From: Picocystis sp. L7 | Lineage: Eukaryota; Chlorophyta; Picocystophyceae; Picocystales; Picocystaceae | DNA length: 64,000 nt | Direction: 5' to 3' | Assembly: GCA_020975725.1 (NCBI GenBank) | Contig: QXJR01000010.1 | Span: forward strand, 515,501-579,500 | Shown here: piece after piece, positions 21,590 through 32,400 of the stretch | Numbering within the stretch: position 1 is the stretch's first letter | Layout: each line of letters begins with the position of its first letter | The notes under the pieces: model-generated | The model's input: the letters and a program-made list of their open reading frames with translations, nothing else | What the model was told of the DNA's origin: nothing | Databases searched by the model: none | Translations under genes and position numbers: made by a program

Positions 21590-21700
21590 CTCCCCCCCCC
21601 CCCCATTCGCTTAACTTCGAGGTTAACCCGAAGGCGGGGAGGGGGAGGGAGGGGGGTGAACCGGTGGGTTAACCCGAGGGGGGGGGGGAGGACGGGCCGC
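21590..21700. promoter_or_regulatory. Divergent promoter core with three TTAAC boxes
   Basis: Between the ABC1K (-) and CCR4-type (+) starts. It contains CTTAAC at 21610-21615 and GGTTAACC at 21621-21628 and 21667-21674, flanked by a poly-C tract and a G-rich tract of opposite strand bias. The same boxes recur in other divergent intergenic regions of the window. Confidence 0.5.
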
Positions 21701-21925
21701 ATCGACAACGGTAACCGTTCGGATTCACATCCGTCCGAGACGGGACGGTTGTGGAGGCCACATCCGTTTCGTTCGGTGCTGGCGTCCTCCGCCTCCACCA
21801 CGCGACACAACGGAACACAACGACACACGCGACCCCGCCCCACCTGGTACGGGCGACGTCCATCCTCCCCCCCGGGGCGTTGCACAGCCGCCGTCCAAGG
21901 CGCAAGAGCGCGCACAACGCACGCC

Positions 21926-23176
21926 ATGGAGGTGTTTCCCGCCAAGAAGAGGCATCAGAAACAACCATCCTCATCCAAGCAACCACGGGATACACACCGG
22001 GATGCTTGGGAGAAGAGGACGTGGATCGGAAACAAAGCAAGTGAGGAAGAAACCATCCGAGTCATGTCTTACAACGTGCTGGCCGATGGGCTCGTGAAAA
22101 CCCATCGTAAAGAGCTGTATCCAGACCTACCAGGAGACCTCCTGGAATGGAAGGAAAGGATCAAAAAGATTGTGGAAGAAATCAAGAAATGGAAGCCGGA
22201 CGTCATCAACTTGCAAGAAGTGGATCGGTACGAAGAAATACGAAGGAGACTGAAAAATTTTAGATTCGAAGGTTGCTACTTGTGCAGGACCGGAGACAAA
22301 AAGGATGGGTGCGCCACATTCTGGAACACGAGAAAAATCAAAGCCATCCACAACAAACTCCTCCGTTTCCGGCAGGAAGGACTCAACGATAACGTGGCCA
22401 TTCTAAATGTGTTCGAAATCATAGCATCTGGGAAGAGACTGGCCAACGGAAATGTACACGTGCTCTTCAACCCACAGCGTGGAGAAGTCAAACTCGGTCA
22501 ACTGGTTTGTCTGTTCAATACTCTGAAAAGCCTTCAGTCCAAGTACAAGGCCGACGGTGTAGTCGTGGCTGGGGATTTTAATTTGGAACCAGGGAGTCCA
22601 CTCTACAAATTCATCGTTGAAGGAAAAGTTGATTGTGTCATGCACGACCGAAGGCAAATGTCCGGGCAGGTGGTTGGGCAGCAAAGAGCAAAGAAATTGA
22701 TAGCAAGCTTTCAAGCGGAAGAAAACCCTGTCAGAAGTGAAGGCAGTACAAGCAAACATTCAACGGCTCATTCATATGCCTGGGAATCAGAGACCAATCG
22801 CGGAAATAAGACTTTCGCACAATTGGGTTGGGACGAAGAACGTTTGCAGCTGGCCATTGGAGATGCAACATCTTTTGGTGAGACAGTGGCACAGCACAAC
22901 TTGGGTTTGAAGAGTGCCTACACTTCCTTTGCAGAGGAACCTCCGTACACCAGTATGCACTATCGTTTCATGGGCACAGTGGATTACATCTTCCACACGG
23001 AACGCATGGTACCCAAACGAGTGCTAGCAGTTCCTGATCTGAACCATGTTGGTCCATCACTCACTCAAAGGCCCATGCTTCCTTCGAAGCACTTTCCTAG
23101 CGATCACATCTCCTTGGTTGCTGAATTTACATTTGCTGCAGAGGTCACATCATCTACCCCAGAAACAGATCAATAA
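21926..23176 (+). CDS. CCR4/Angel-type EEP nuclease (deadenylase-like)
   Basis: Endonuclease/exonuclease/phosphatase-fold protein of the CCR4-Nocturnin-Angel group, whose members shorten mRNA poly(A) tails or act on RNA ends. In the 416-aa product the catalytic motifs are MSYNVLADGL, INLQEVDRYEEI (metal-binding Glu), VVAGDFNLEPGSPLY (Asp-x-Asn), GTVDYIFHTE and FPSDHISLVAEF (catalytic Asp-His). No leucine-rich repeats precede the domain, so it is not a full CCR4 subunit and is closer to plant CCR4-homologue 3-6 or Angel proteins. A Lys-rich segment of about 40 residues precedes the domain. ATG 21926 is the first before the conserved region. The stop lies only 34 bp from the convergent RIOX1-like stop. 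Confidence 0.88.
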   Translation: MEVFPAKKRHQKQPSSSKQPRDTHRDAWEKRTWIGNKASEEETIRVMSYNVLADGLVKTHRKELYPDLPGDLLEWKERIKKIVEEIKKWKPDVINLQEVDRYEEIRRRLKNFRFEGCYLCRTGDKKDGCATFWNTRKIKAIHNKLLRFRQEGLNDNVAILNVFEIIASGKRLANGNVHVLFNPQRGEVKLGQLVCLFNTLKSLQSKYKADGVVVAGDFNLEPGSPLYKFIVEGKVDCVMHDRRQMSGQVVGQQRAKKLIASFQAEENPVRSEGSTSKHSTAHSYAWESETNRGNKTFAQLGWDEERLQLAIGDATSFGETVAQHNLGLKSAYTSFAEEPPYTSMHYRFMGTVDYIFHTERMVPKRVLAVPDLNHVGPSLTQRPMLPSKHFPSDHISLVAEFTFAAEVTSSTPETDQ

Positions 23177-23210
23177 AGACTTCATATCTTGCCGAGTTTT
23201 GCGTTGCCTT

Positions 23211-24614
23211 TTACGTGATGGGGACCAGAACGCCGGAGTTCACCAGTGTGTTGGCAACCCTCACAGCATCCGACCCGTCCGCCTCAATCGCTTGCAGGGA
23301 TACTGCTTCGGGAAAGGCAGCAAGCAATTGTTCTATCACCATAGCATCGTCCAAGCTGAACTCTATGCTACCCTGATCTTCAAGGGGTTCCTCGCCTCCT
23401 TCCATATGATCGGTGCGGGAGTTGTTCAAAGCATGGACCACCAAGGCTACATCTTCTTCCACGATCATCCTTGCGACGTCTTTCTCCACCAATTTCACTC
23501 TGCTATGGGGACCAAGGCTAGCGCTCCCTGCTTTCATTTGCGGCTTGGCAATCGGCAGTCTCTGCCTGATAAATCTTGATCCAAGCTGGTCCGCCGCAGC
23601 GTCTACGGGAAGGTTCTCCATGACACGTCTCACGAGGTTCTCCACCCTCTCCATAAACATTTGGCGAGCTGGATGCTCTGCATTGTCGGCATGCACCACG
23701 CCCATGTAATCGAGGTATCCAGGAGGCAGCGACCTTCGGCACTCCACCTCCTCTTCTATGGTAATCTCAAGGGCCCTGGGGAGCGCGAGTTCGAGTAGAT
23801 CCGCAAACGTGTTGTGTTGGTTGCACGAAACGGTCAAGTGCAAAGAGTGCGTGTCTTCCAGGCAGTGGGCCTGGTGCACCACTCCACGTGGCAGGTACAG
23901 CAAATCTCCTGGTGCGAGTTCAACCTCGAAGAGGGGATCATCCAATTCGCTCTCGTCGTAATCTTCGCTGGACTCGCGTGCGAGAACTTCCCAGCTAGTC
24001 GGTGGCGTGTACACTTTCCACTGTTTTTTTCCTTCGATTTGAAGGATGAACGCATCGATGTCGTCGTAGTGCGGTGCGAAACCTTGGGATCCCGGCGGCG
24101 TGAGGTACACGTTGCTGCCCACACCACAGCTCCAGTAACCTTCCAATCCAGAGAGTAGCTTCCATACGGCGTTGGTCCACCTCTGTGGATGAAGGATTCG
24201 GAGGCTGGCACCATCATGGAACCTCTTCCAGACCAGATCTGGGTCTGCTTTTTCCGTGCTCCCGTCTCGGTTGCTGTTGAAGTGGTGTCTTTTTCCATCC
24301 TTGTACGAGGTCACGTCGATGTTCAATCCGTAGGTGAGTCCCACCTGTCGCAGGAGCCGATCCACTTCTTCCATGCCGAACACCTTCTGGTAATAATCTG
24401 GGTGCAGGTTTCGTTTCACCAGCAGTGGCTTCTGATCCCAGCACTCTTCCATGAACTCTTCCAACGAGCACGGTTCCACCATCCATTTGAGCATCTCTGC
24501 TCCGTCTTTCGTCCGCTTTTCGAAGGACCCATTCCTGCACTCGTCCTGTTCGGCTTCAAACACCACCGGTTCGAAGTCTTCTCTGGCGGGTGCGTCTTCT
24601 TCGTCGCGCTCCAT
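23211..24614 (-). CDS. JmjC histidyl-hydroxylase of the RIOX1/NO66 group
   Basis: 2-oxoglutarate- and iron-dependent oxygenase. RIOX1/NO66 and MINA hydroxylate a histidine in ribosomal proteins in other eukaryotes, and bacterial YcfD does the same. The 467-aa product has the RIOX N-terminal helix (SLEEFMEECWDQKPLLVKR), the JmjC core with iron ligands HYDDIDAFILQ (His182 and Asp184) and the later His in HSLHLTVSCNQ. The C-terminal winged-helix-like region ends VNSGVLVPIT. The start is ATG 24614. The frame continues upstream through a pyrimidine minisatellite as an artificial Lys/Arg/Glu/Gly-rich extension, which is rejected because a GGTTAAC promoter box lies at 24656. Ribosomal hydroxylation is inferred from the family. 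Confidence 0.9.
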   Translation of the reverse strand: MERDEEDAPAREDFEPVVFEAEQDECRNGSFEKRTKDGAEMLKWMVEPCSLEEFMEECWDQKPLLVKRNLHPDYYQKVFGMEEVDRLLRQVGLTYGLNIDVTSYKDGKRHHFNSNRDGSTEKADPDLVWKRFHDGASLRILHPQRWTNAVWKLLSGLEGYWSCGVGSNVYLTPPGSQGFAPHYDDIDAFILQIEGKKQWKVYTPPTSWEVLARESSEDYDESELDDPLFEVELAPGDLLYLPRGVVHQAHCLEDTHSLHLTVSCNQHNTFADLLELALPRALEITIEEEVECRRSLPPGYLDYMGVVHADNAEHPARQMFMERVENLVRRVMENLPVDAAADQLGSRFIRQRLPIAKPQMKAGSASLGPHSRVKLVEKDVARMIVEEDVALVVHALNNSRTDHMEGGEEPLEDQGSIEFSLDDAMVIEQLLAAFPEAVSLQAIEADGSDAVRVANTLVNSGVLVPIT

Positions 24615-24639
24615 GATGCGCCGCCGTGTCGGAAAACCG

Positions 24640-24800
24640 TCCTTCGACACGATGGGGTTAACTCGATCGTAAACTTCGTCTCCTGGCTTCCCTCCCTTGC
24701 GAAAGGGGATCGGTTTCGGGTTCGATCGGAACCCCTTGAAAAGGAACCCACCGAAGGATCCCCCCTTTCGAAACCCGACCCACCCGGACACGGGTGTGGT
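24640..24800. promoter_or_regulatory. RIOX1-side promoter with GGTTAAC, CGTAAAC and TTCGAAA boxes
   Basis: Directly upstream of the RIOX1-like start. It contains GGTTAAC at 24656-24662, CGTAAAC shortly after, GCGAAAGGGG near 24710 and CCCCCTTTCGAAACCC near 24763. It shows that both recurring promoter motif classes can occur together. Confidence 0.45.
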
Positions 24801-24853
24801 GGAGAAGCTTCCATGGCCATCTCCACACAAGTCGTGCACAAGCATGCCCAGGC

Positions 24854-25316
24854 CTTGCACCCTTCTTGTGCACCCTTGTTCTTGTGCACCCTTCTTCTGC
24901 ACCCTTCCTTCTTGTGCACCCTTCCCTTCCTTCTTGTGCACCCTTGTTCTTCTGCACCCTTCTTCCCTTCCCTTCTTCTTGTGCACCCTTCCCTTCCTTC
25001 TTGTGCACCCTTGTTCTTCTGCACCCTTCTTCCCTTCCCTTCTTCTTGTGCACCCTTGTTCTTCTGCACCCTTCTTCCCTTCCCTTCTTCTTGTGCACCC
25101 TTCTTCCCTTCCCTTCCTTCTTGTGCACCCTTCTTCCCTTCCCTTCCTTCTTCCCTTCCCTTCCTTCTTGTGCACCCTTCCTTCTTGTGCACCCTTCTTC
25201 CCTTCCCTTCCTTCTTCCCTTCCCTTCCTTCTTCCCTTCCCTTCTTTTTCCCTTCCCTTCCCTTCTTGTGCACCCTTCTTCCCTTCCCTTCTTGTGCACC
25301 CTTCTTCCCTTCCCGA
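24854..25316. repeat. Pyrimidine-rich minisatellite (CTTCTTGTGCACCC / TTCCCTTCCC units)
   Basis: About 460 bp of near-continuous pyrimidines on the plus strand, made of alternating CTTCTTGTGCACCC and CTTCCCTTCCCTTC blocks in variable number. The central GTGCAC in each block is palindromic. The array separates the RIOX1-like and HisB promoters. Such mirror-like polypurine/polypyrimidine tracts can form triplex DNA. All ORFs crossing it are artefacts of low complexity. Confidence 0.92.
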
Positions 25317-25329
25317 CCCCCCCCCCCTC

Positions 25330-25493
25330 CCCAAGAGCTTAACACCATCGTAAACACCACTTCGTTCGAGGAGGGAGGGATCCCTCCCCTCCCCTCTCCT
25401 CCTCCCCCTTCGCCTCGACCTTCACTTCGGTAAACCCGAGGTTAACTTCGTGGCCAGCACCGGAACGGGCACTTCGTCGCGCATTTCGCATCG
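25330..25493. promoter_or_regulatory. HisB-side promoter with CTTAAC and GGTTAAC boxes
   Basis: CTTAAC at 25338-25343, CGTAAAC soon after and CGAGGTTAACTTCG around 25438-25450, ending about 45 bp before the HisB ATG. This mirrors the arrangement on the RIOX1 side, so the two genes may have separate promoters flanking the minisatellite. Confidence 0.45.
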
Positions 25494-26321
25494 ATGGCGC
25501 ACGCGTTCGCGTCTGTTGCGGCGCATCGCGCGCCGTTTTCGAGGCGTGTGCGGAGAGGAAAGGGAGGGAAGAAGATGAAGCAGAGGGTGGAGGCGTCGAC
25601 GGACGTCCAGGTGGACGGACGGGAGCTGCAGGAGCTGCGAGAGGAGAACGTACGGTTGCGTCGAGAGCTGGAACAATGGCGAAGGACCCAGGAAGGAGAT
25701 GGACAAGCGACCGAACGTGCCTCCAGGATCGTGACGAGAGAGAGAAAGACCAAAGAAACGAACGTGAGGGTCACGGTGAACCTGGACGGAACCGGAAAGG
25801 CGGAGAACCAGACCGGCGTGGGCTTCTTGGATCATATGTTGGATCAACTGGCTTCCCACGGCTTGTTCGACGTGGAAGTCTCCTGCAAAGGGGATCTGTG
25901 GGTGGATGATCATCACACCGTCGAAGACGTAGCCATCACCTTGGGACAAGCGTTCAAGGATGCACTCGGGGATAAAAAAGGAATCCGGAGGTTTGGAACG
26001 TTCACCGCACCCTTGGACGAAGCGTTGGTGTCCGTTACGTTGGACCTGTCCGGCCGGCCACACACCCAGTTCTACGGATACACCGCCACAAGCGTGGAAA
26101 AGATCGGCGGACTGTCCACGCACATGGTGGAGCATTTTTTCGAGTCCTTCGCTAGCACCAGCATGACGACGCTTCACATCCAGCAGGTGAACGGAAGGAA
26201 CCCGCATCACATTGTGGAGGCTACGTTCAAAGCGTTCGCTCGGGCCCTGCGCATGGCCACGGAACAGGACCCGCGCAATGCGGGGGTGGTTCCCAGTTCC
26301 AAGGGTCACCTGACCATCTGA
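25494..26321 (+). CDS. HISN5: Imidazoleglycerol-phosphate dehydratase, plastid-targeted
   Basis: Removes water from imidazoleglycerol phosphate to give imidazole-acetol phosphate in histidine synthesis, a plastid pathway in plants and algae. In the 275-aa product the catalytic manganese-binding motifs are [44 protein letters not shown]-like (here [15 protein letters not shown]), [15 protein letters not shown] and [17 protein letters not shown], all intact. The first 75 or so residues precede the enzyme core. They begin with an Ala/Arg-rich transit-peptide-like segment and continue with a charged, coiled-coil-like stretch ([16 protein letters not shown]) that is longer than in most homologues. 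ATG 25494 sits just downstream of the GGTTAAC box. Confidence 0.95.
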   Translation: MAHAFASVAAHRAPFSRRVRRGKGGKKMKQRVEASTDVQVDGRELQELREENVRLRRELEQWRRTQEGDGQATERASRIVTRERKTKETNVRVTVNLDGTGKAENQTGVGFLDHMLDQLASHGLFDVEVSCKGDLWVDDHHTVEDVAITLGQAFKDALGDKKGIRRFGTFTAPLDEALVSVTLDLSGRPHTQFYGYTATSVEKIGGLSTHMVEHFFESFASTSMTTLHIQQVNGRNPHHIVEATFKAFARALRMATEQDPRNAGVVPSSKGHLTI

Positions 26322-27712
26322 AGCGATGCTGTGCGATGGACCCCTGGTCCACGGTTGCGATTGCACGGTGCCTTTCCTTTCTCGTCCTTTGGGTAGATCG
26401 ATCCGCGATGGCCTTTGTTGGATGGCTTTGTTCCGGAAGGCGTGTCCCGTGCGGGATGGATCGATTCTTGGTGAGGCACATACGACCGTCGAACGATCCG
26501 CTGTTGGTTTGAAATTTCACGGACGATGCGATGTCCCTACGATTGGCTACGAGGGAGTTTCGTGCCGCGGCAAACGTATGCAAGATCCTCTGCGAATGCA
26601 GGACGGTCCCTTTGGACGGGTTCCACCTGTGGCGAACGTGGAATCCGCGTGCTGCGTCGTTGGGATCCTTCGCATCCATGGTGTTGGGCCTGGATCCATG
26701 CGTTCCAATCCCCTATAAATGGCATGTGTTGTCTTTTCCTCCGGTTCCTCCCTCCCCCGCACGTCAGTGTTGTGAGAAAGTTTGTATGGGAATCTCCGTA
26801 TAAGCTCATAGAAGTTTGCCCCTTCACAACACTGCTGCACGTACCTTTCCGCCCCACACCTCCGGTTCAGATCGATCCCTTCGAAAGGGGAGAACGGTGC
26901 GATTGATCGGGGGACGAACCGGGAAGCGTTCCGGTTCGTGCGGGTTTTCCCAGGGGTTTGGGACTGGGAGGGGTGGGTTCGGGGCGACCGTCCCTTTCGA
27001 TTCCATGGGGGATCCCTTTCGATCGGACGATTCCCTCGGGAGATCCCTTTTCAGACGAACGGAGAGACCCGTGGGAGTCCCCTCTCTTCCTCTGACGTAC
27101 ATCCCGCCGCCACCTCGTTCGTCCCGAACCGTCGTCCACGGACGCCACCGGGGGAACCGCCATGGGAAGCCACCTCACCTTCCCGTACGGATCCGGCTGC
27201 ACGGGCGGGTGGTGTGGGTCCTTCGGATGCCTCTGGCATGGACCCTCTGCCCATGGGTCGGATCCGAGGTTCTTCTTCGGCTCTCCACGCACGTCCGGTG
27301 TCCATGGCTGGCACCGATGTGCTTTCGACCACACGTCCCGTCCACCCCCTCGGATCCCTCTCCTTTTCCTCTCCCGGGTCTATCCCCCTTTCGAACCCGG
27401 ACCCGTCCGGGTTCGAGACCCGGTCCCCTTCCCTTCGAACCCGGACCTTTTCCCCTCTGCAAGGGGGAGGAGAAGAGCACGAGACGCCGTCCCGATCGAT
27501 CCCACCTTCAACGGTCGCATCCGCGAGACTTCGGAGCCGTTGGGAAGGAGATCCTCGGAACCCTCGTCACGTCCGAGAAGGCATCGTTCGACCGGGGCGT
27601 GGGACACGACCTGTGTGCTGGAGGCGCCCCGAATCGCGGATCACGTGCCACGCGTTCCAACGGTCGGGAACCGTCGCGTGTTTCGGGGAACTGGGAGCGT
27701 GCTGCCCGCAGC
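26322..27712. other. Gene-free G/C-rich region upstream of the adenylate kinase-like gene
   Basis: About 1.4 kb between two plus-strand genes. The first part (26.3-26.8 kb) should hold the HisB 3' UTR. The rest is rich in CCCTTTCGA / TCGAAAGGG boxes (for example near 26878, 26993 and 27018) and ACCCGGAC/GTCCGGGT repeats around 27385-27440. Long frames on both strands cross it but have no family resemblance. It probably contains the promoter and 5' leader. Confidence 0.45.
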
Positions 27713-29287
27713 ATGTGGGCCACGTGCCTGAAGAGATGGGGAGGGATGCTTCCCGCCAAAAAAGGGGTGCATCCATGGGTGATGGGAGGATGGAATCCGA
27801 ACCAAACGGAGGAGAGGTCTCCACCAGGAACCAGCTGGAAGAGAGAATTGGCTGCTGCACCCGTGGGGGCCACAGCCACACCACCTGCAGCACCAGGACA
27901 GCTGGATGTGGCACCGCAAGCGGCCATCGAGTTTGAATCGGTGTTCCGGAGGGTCGTGGCCAACTTGGGATCCAGGCTGCGTGCACCCAGGGAAGTGGTG
28001 TGGCTCAACGGGGCACCAGGAGCAGGGAAAGGGACCAATACACCGTTCATTGTACGCTCGCGTGGCCTGTCCAGGGTGCTGCACATGTCCAGGCTTCTCA
28101 ATGTGACGGCAAGTACACAGCCCGTCATTGATGCGGGTGGGCTGGTCTCGGATGCCCAAGCCCTCGAGGCGTTGCTGCAGGAGCTCTTTGACACAGAAGA
28201 AGGGGCAGACGGGGGTGGAGCGCTGGTCGATGGCTTTCCACGTACAAGAATTCAAGTGGATTACTTACGCCTCCTTGCAGACAAACTCAATCGATTGCAC
28301 GTGAAAAATGCGCAGTTCCCGCAACGGGCCCAGTTCTTTCCAAGATGTGTATTCAAAGTCGTCGTTCTGTACGTGGACGAGGAAGAAAGTGTCCGAAGGC
28401 AAATTGGTCGAGGGAAGATGGCTGCCAAATTCTGCATGCGAGCAGAAGAAGCAGGATTGAGAGCCTTAGCTCCGGATAAAATGCAGCAACACGGTCCGCG
28501 CATGACCGACTCCACAGAAGCTGCAGCTCGAAGGCGTTATGCCATTTTCAAGCAGCACTACGGCACCTTGCTGAAATTATCAGAGCATTTTCCATTTCAC
28601 CTTATTGATGCAATGGGCTCGGTTGCTGAGTGTGAGGCCCAGATAGCCCGTGAGCTGAGCTACCAGAGTAGTCTGGACCTCAATGAAGGCACTTACAATG
28701 CAATCAAGCACATCCCACTCTCCAACGATTTGGTTGCGCTTTCAAGGCAGCAGTTGGTGGTACGTTTGGACGAGTACTGTCAGCAGCACCCCAGGACATT
28801 TGCTCAAGTTGTGGCGTTGATCCAACGTCAGGTGATTCCACAGCTTCGACGATGTGCACTTGCCGGTCATGCAATCTTTGAAAGCACAGACTCCCTCTTC
28901 ATCGACCACCCTATGGCAACAGATATGCTCATAGATATTCTCTCTGACAGGGGTTTCAGTGTTGCACATCAAATAAAGACGCAGCAAGTGCCAGTGAAGG
29001 TGGATACAGATGGGATCATTGAATCTCACACGTATGCATTTCAGCATTTTAGAATAAGCTTTGAAAAACCAGTGGTCAGAGAAAAAGGACGTGGCCCTTC
29101 TGAAGCGGAAAATGATCAATCACTTACGATCAGTAATCTGGAGAGCTTGGGCGACAAAGCTCAGCAAGACAACATGAGGGGAGCAAGGGAGGCCATTCAA
29201 TACCAAGGCTTCGCAAGTGAAGAAGTCCAACAAGACACTCAACTGAAGCATCACGACTGGGAAAAGCACATGGGCTATTCTGACTGA
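27713..29287 (+). CDS. Adenylate kinase-like protein with unknown C-terminal region
   Basis: Predicted nucleoside monophosphate kinase that would transfer phosphate between ATP and AMP-type substrates. The 524-aa protein has a P-loop GAPGAGKGT at about residues 100-108, LVDGFPRTRIQVDYL (the AMP-binding helix and DGFPRT motif), a YVDEEESVRRQIGR segment in the place of the lid-flanking helix, and a DSTEAAARRRYAIFKQHY segment. The P-loop segment reads NTPFIV where many adenylate kinases have a conserved Thr/Gln pattern, so activity is not certain. About 250 C-terminal residues follow and are not recognised. The arrangement recalls plant organellar adenylate-kinase family proteins with C-terminal extensions. 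The first in-frame ATG near the domain is 27713. A short cationic N-terminus could be organellar. Confidence 0.75.
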   Translation: MWATCLKRWGGMLPAKKGVHPWVMGGWNPNQTEERSPPGTSWKRELAAAPVGATATPPAAPGQLDVAPQAAIEFESVFRRVVANLGSRLRAPREVVWLNGAPGAGKGTNTPFIVRSRGLSRVLHMSRLLNVTASTQPVIDAGGLVSDAQALEALLQELFDTEEGADGGGALVDGFPRTRIQVDYLRLLADKLNRLHVKNAQFPQRAQFFPRCVFKVVVLYVDEEESVRRQIGRGKMAAKFCMRAEEAGLRALAPDKMQQHGPRMTDSTEAAARRRYAIFKQHYGTLLKLSEHFPFHLIDAMGSVAECEAQIARELSYQSSLDLNEGTYNAIKHIPLSNDLVALSRQQLVVRLDEYCQQHPRTFAQVVALIQRQVIPQLRRCALAGHAIFESTDSLFIDHPMATDMLIDILSDRGFSVAHQIKTQQVPVKVDTDGIIESHTYAFQHFRISFEKPVVREKGRGPSEAENDQSLTISNLESLGDKAQQDNMRGAREAIQYQGFASEEVQQDTQLKHHDWEKHMGYSD

Positions 29288-29406
29288 CCAGAATCGATTC
29301 TACAAAATCCTTCAATAACTCGATTAAATTCAACCTAATCTCTTCGACCCAAAAAAAAACAACGCATTATTCACTCAACAGTCAAAAACTACCATTCAGT
29401 TGGAGG

Positions 29407-32400
29407 CTAAATGGCACATTCCTCAACCTCATACAACAAGATGTATGCATTGCACTTCAAAACTTCATCGACTGATTCTGGCTTCACAAAATCGTCACTT
29501 ACATAGTACCAAGAGTTGCCTGCCCGTACATGAGCCACGTAATGCCCAAACTGCAAAGTTTTCCCCAAGTGCTCCACTGCCCCTAGCAGGCGGTACTTGC
29601 TATGTTTTGATGCAGATGTGTTGCAGCAGTAAGGACCAAGATCCAATTCGAGAGGAAACGAAACATACGTGCTGTACTTGGAAAAGCTCCGGCCCCGTTG
29701 TTGGAAACGCTTGATATGCAGTGTAAGCACTTTTGGAGGATTCAAAATCTTCAACTGACGGGTAGAATCTCGTAAGATCGATTTTGGCTCCTTTTTTGAC
29801 TGGGTCTTTGGAGTTTCGTGGAGTTCATGGTCGTATCTGTCCACTTCGGTAAAGTCTCGAGGAAAGTACCATCTCTTGTCAGAGCCAGGCAGCTTTCCAC
29901 ATAGCTGCCATGTAATACACTCAGAGTCTGAGCTGGACAGGCTGTCATCCCCTGAGCTGCTGTAGTCGAAGCTTTCAATCATCGATCCACCGTCGTGCAC
30001 GATCATCTTAAGACCTCCAGCTGACCATTCCTTCAGGTGATCAAGACCTCCAGACAGAAAGAGTGCGGTAAAACAATCAAAAATGACCTCGGCAAAGAAA
30101 GAGAGTCGCAAGACGTCCTCTTCAACCTGTCGGTCGATGAACCCAATATCAACAGAAAACCTGTGGCAAAGCTTCTCGTTCAGCAGCTTTTTCTCTAGCA
30201 CTGTGCCATTTCCTGCTGGTTTGAGGCAGACCTCCAATCTACATCCCTTTAACAAAGCTGTAAGCGAGAACCACGGTTGGTCTCCTTTGCCTTCCTTGTT
30301 GGGAATTGTGAACTGCTTGAAGAATTTGTCCAGCCCACAGGCAGCCCGCCAAAGGTCGGTCCGTCTGTTGTCCTGGCTACCTGGTACTTCATGCACTTTC
30401 TCAATCAGGCTGTTGCCATTTATGTCAGCCCAGCTGAGAGCACGTTTGTGAGTCATTTTTGTTCTTTCTGTTGCAATACATGCATTGACGGGGTGCCCAT
30501 TAGCCTGCTCTGACAATGGCTTGTCTGGGTCATCTACTAATCGGGCAAGCTTGCTCTCAATACTGTTCTTTGTACATGTGTCGCAGCAAACCTTGCAATC
30601 AGCGCCCAGCTTTTCTGCCCGAGTAAAATTTGCCAAGCAATGGTCTAAAAGAACAGCGGCACTTGGTAGCTTATCATTGGATGTATGCTTGTAATCCCCA
30701 TTTGACTGTTTGGAAACAATCTCGTCAGATCCATCCACATTTTCAATTGATAGATTCTCCATGTGTGCAAGAGTATCACTTGCGTTGCTTTGGGACAATC
30801 CATTTGGAACATCATTACTATTGCACTCCTCACTTGCATACTCAGGAGGCTTTGACTCCTCCGCATAGTCTCCACTTTCAGCATCGTATCCAGCTCCCCC
30901 ATGTCCAAACCACCCTCTTTGCTTTCTGCCCTTACCTAGGGCCTTAAGCCTTTCGTTCTTCCTCACTTTTTCCTCCTTCTTGGCCTCCTTTTCCATCCTT
31001 TTCTTTTCCTTATCAGAAATGTCGTACCCGTCCTCTGTGTCCTTGTTGGTTTTGGCGGATGCTCGCCAACCTCTGGCCCACCTACTTATTGACTTGCGCA
31101 ATCCCCCTTTTTTCTTCTTCAAACTCATCTCAGGAAGTTCGAGGGAAATGTCCAAGTAAGGCTCATTTGTATTCTTTGATCCTCCACATTGAAGGCACAT
31201 CACGCAGCTTTGGATGGTCATACCAAATGTGTTTTCAACCCAAGTGGAAGGGGGCGTGATTCCAGCATCTTCTGTTTTAGCAGAGGGGCTGCCACAAACT
31301 TCCGCCTCCTCCTCCATACAGCCGCCACCACTTTGGTTGGCAGGTTTACAAGGATCCTCTTTGTCAGCTGCTGCTCTCCTGTCTTGTGCTTTCAATCTCT
31401 TCGTCTCTTCTTCCATTAGGGCTTCCAGCAGGACACGTAGCAACTCGTGCGCGTCTTGTTGTGCACCTCCACGGAACATGGGTGCCCTCTTACCAAGCTC
31501 TCGTAGAAGAGGGGCTACTCCTGTCGAGGATTCACCTTTGGTAGTCATGAGTGCTTCCATCAGAGCACGAGCTAGTGTGGGTGTCGTCTCGCAGCCATTC
31601 TTTGTACACTTGACCTTCCTGTCATTGCCTGGTTGCTCAACCTTCTCTTCGCAGCTGCCTCCCCCGCTTTCTGATCCAGAAGAGTTTTTTCTCTGTATCT
31701 CTCTCTGGTGCTGCTTTTGTTCTTCGCACTGTGTTGGGAGTGGCTTTGAGGACTCGGTTCCGGTGGGTTCGTCGGACTTTTCAGGTCTGGCATCTTCTCC
31801 TGCACCCAAAGTTTGCTGCTGTTGAGAAAGAGCATCTTGCAAGCTTCCTACGCATGCTAGAACCTGTAGAACGCTGTTCAGATAACATGTGTTTCCAAGG
31901 TTCCGCAGACCATTGGGTTTTTGTTGGTCAGCTGTCATCTCCACTTCCGTCCGTCCCTGCCAGCCAAACAGGTTATGCTCCCCTTATCCTTGCCTGGGTC
32001 TCAATGAGTGGACTCCAGCACAATACAGATACAGAACCAATGTTTCGCAGTCCAAACTTCACCTCCAACCAATCTGTCCCTTCCGGGATGAACGCCTTGC
32101 AGCACCAATGACTTGGCCGGGTTCCTGGTTTCGGGCACAAGGGGCAACTTCCACCAATTCACTTCTCAGGCAGGGAATCGCCTTTCCAGGACGACACGAC
32201 GCAATCACCAGCACAAGTACGGCAGGTTCCGGACCAGGTGGAGCCGATTTTGCTTCGCTGATGGACGTTGCCGTTTATCTTCTCGTCCTTCTTCGTTCGC
32301 TTTTCCACGCGTCTCTGCTCCTTTCCTGCGCCCGTTGGGTTCGGCTTGGACCTCTTGTGCACGGAAGAATCTTCGGTGCGTCTCTTCGGCTTCTCGTTTC

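Noticed and set aside
24615-25334. Very long N-terminal extension of the RIOX1-like frame, rich in Lys, Arg, Glu and Gly
   Set aside because: It is the translation of the polypyrimidine minisatellite and also crosses the GGTTAAC promoter box. The conserved protein begins after ATG 24614.
27407-27423. tRNA T-arm-like hairpin matching a B-box (GGTTCGAGACC)
   Set aside because: No D-arm, anticodon arm or acceptor stem can be built around it. It is part of a local ACCCGGAC/GTCCGGGT repeat.
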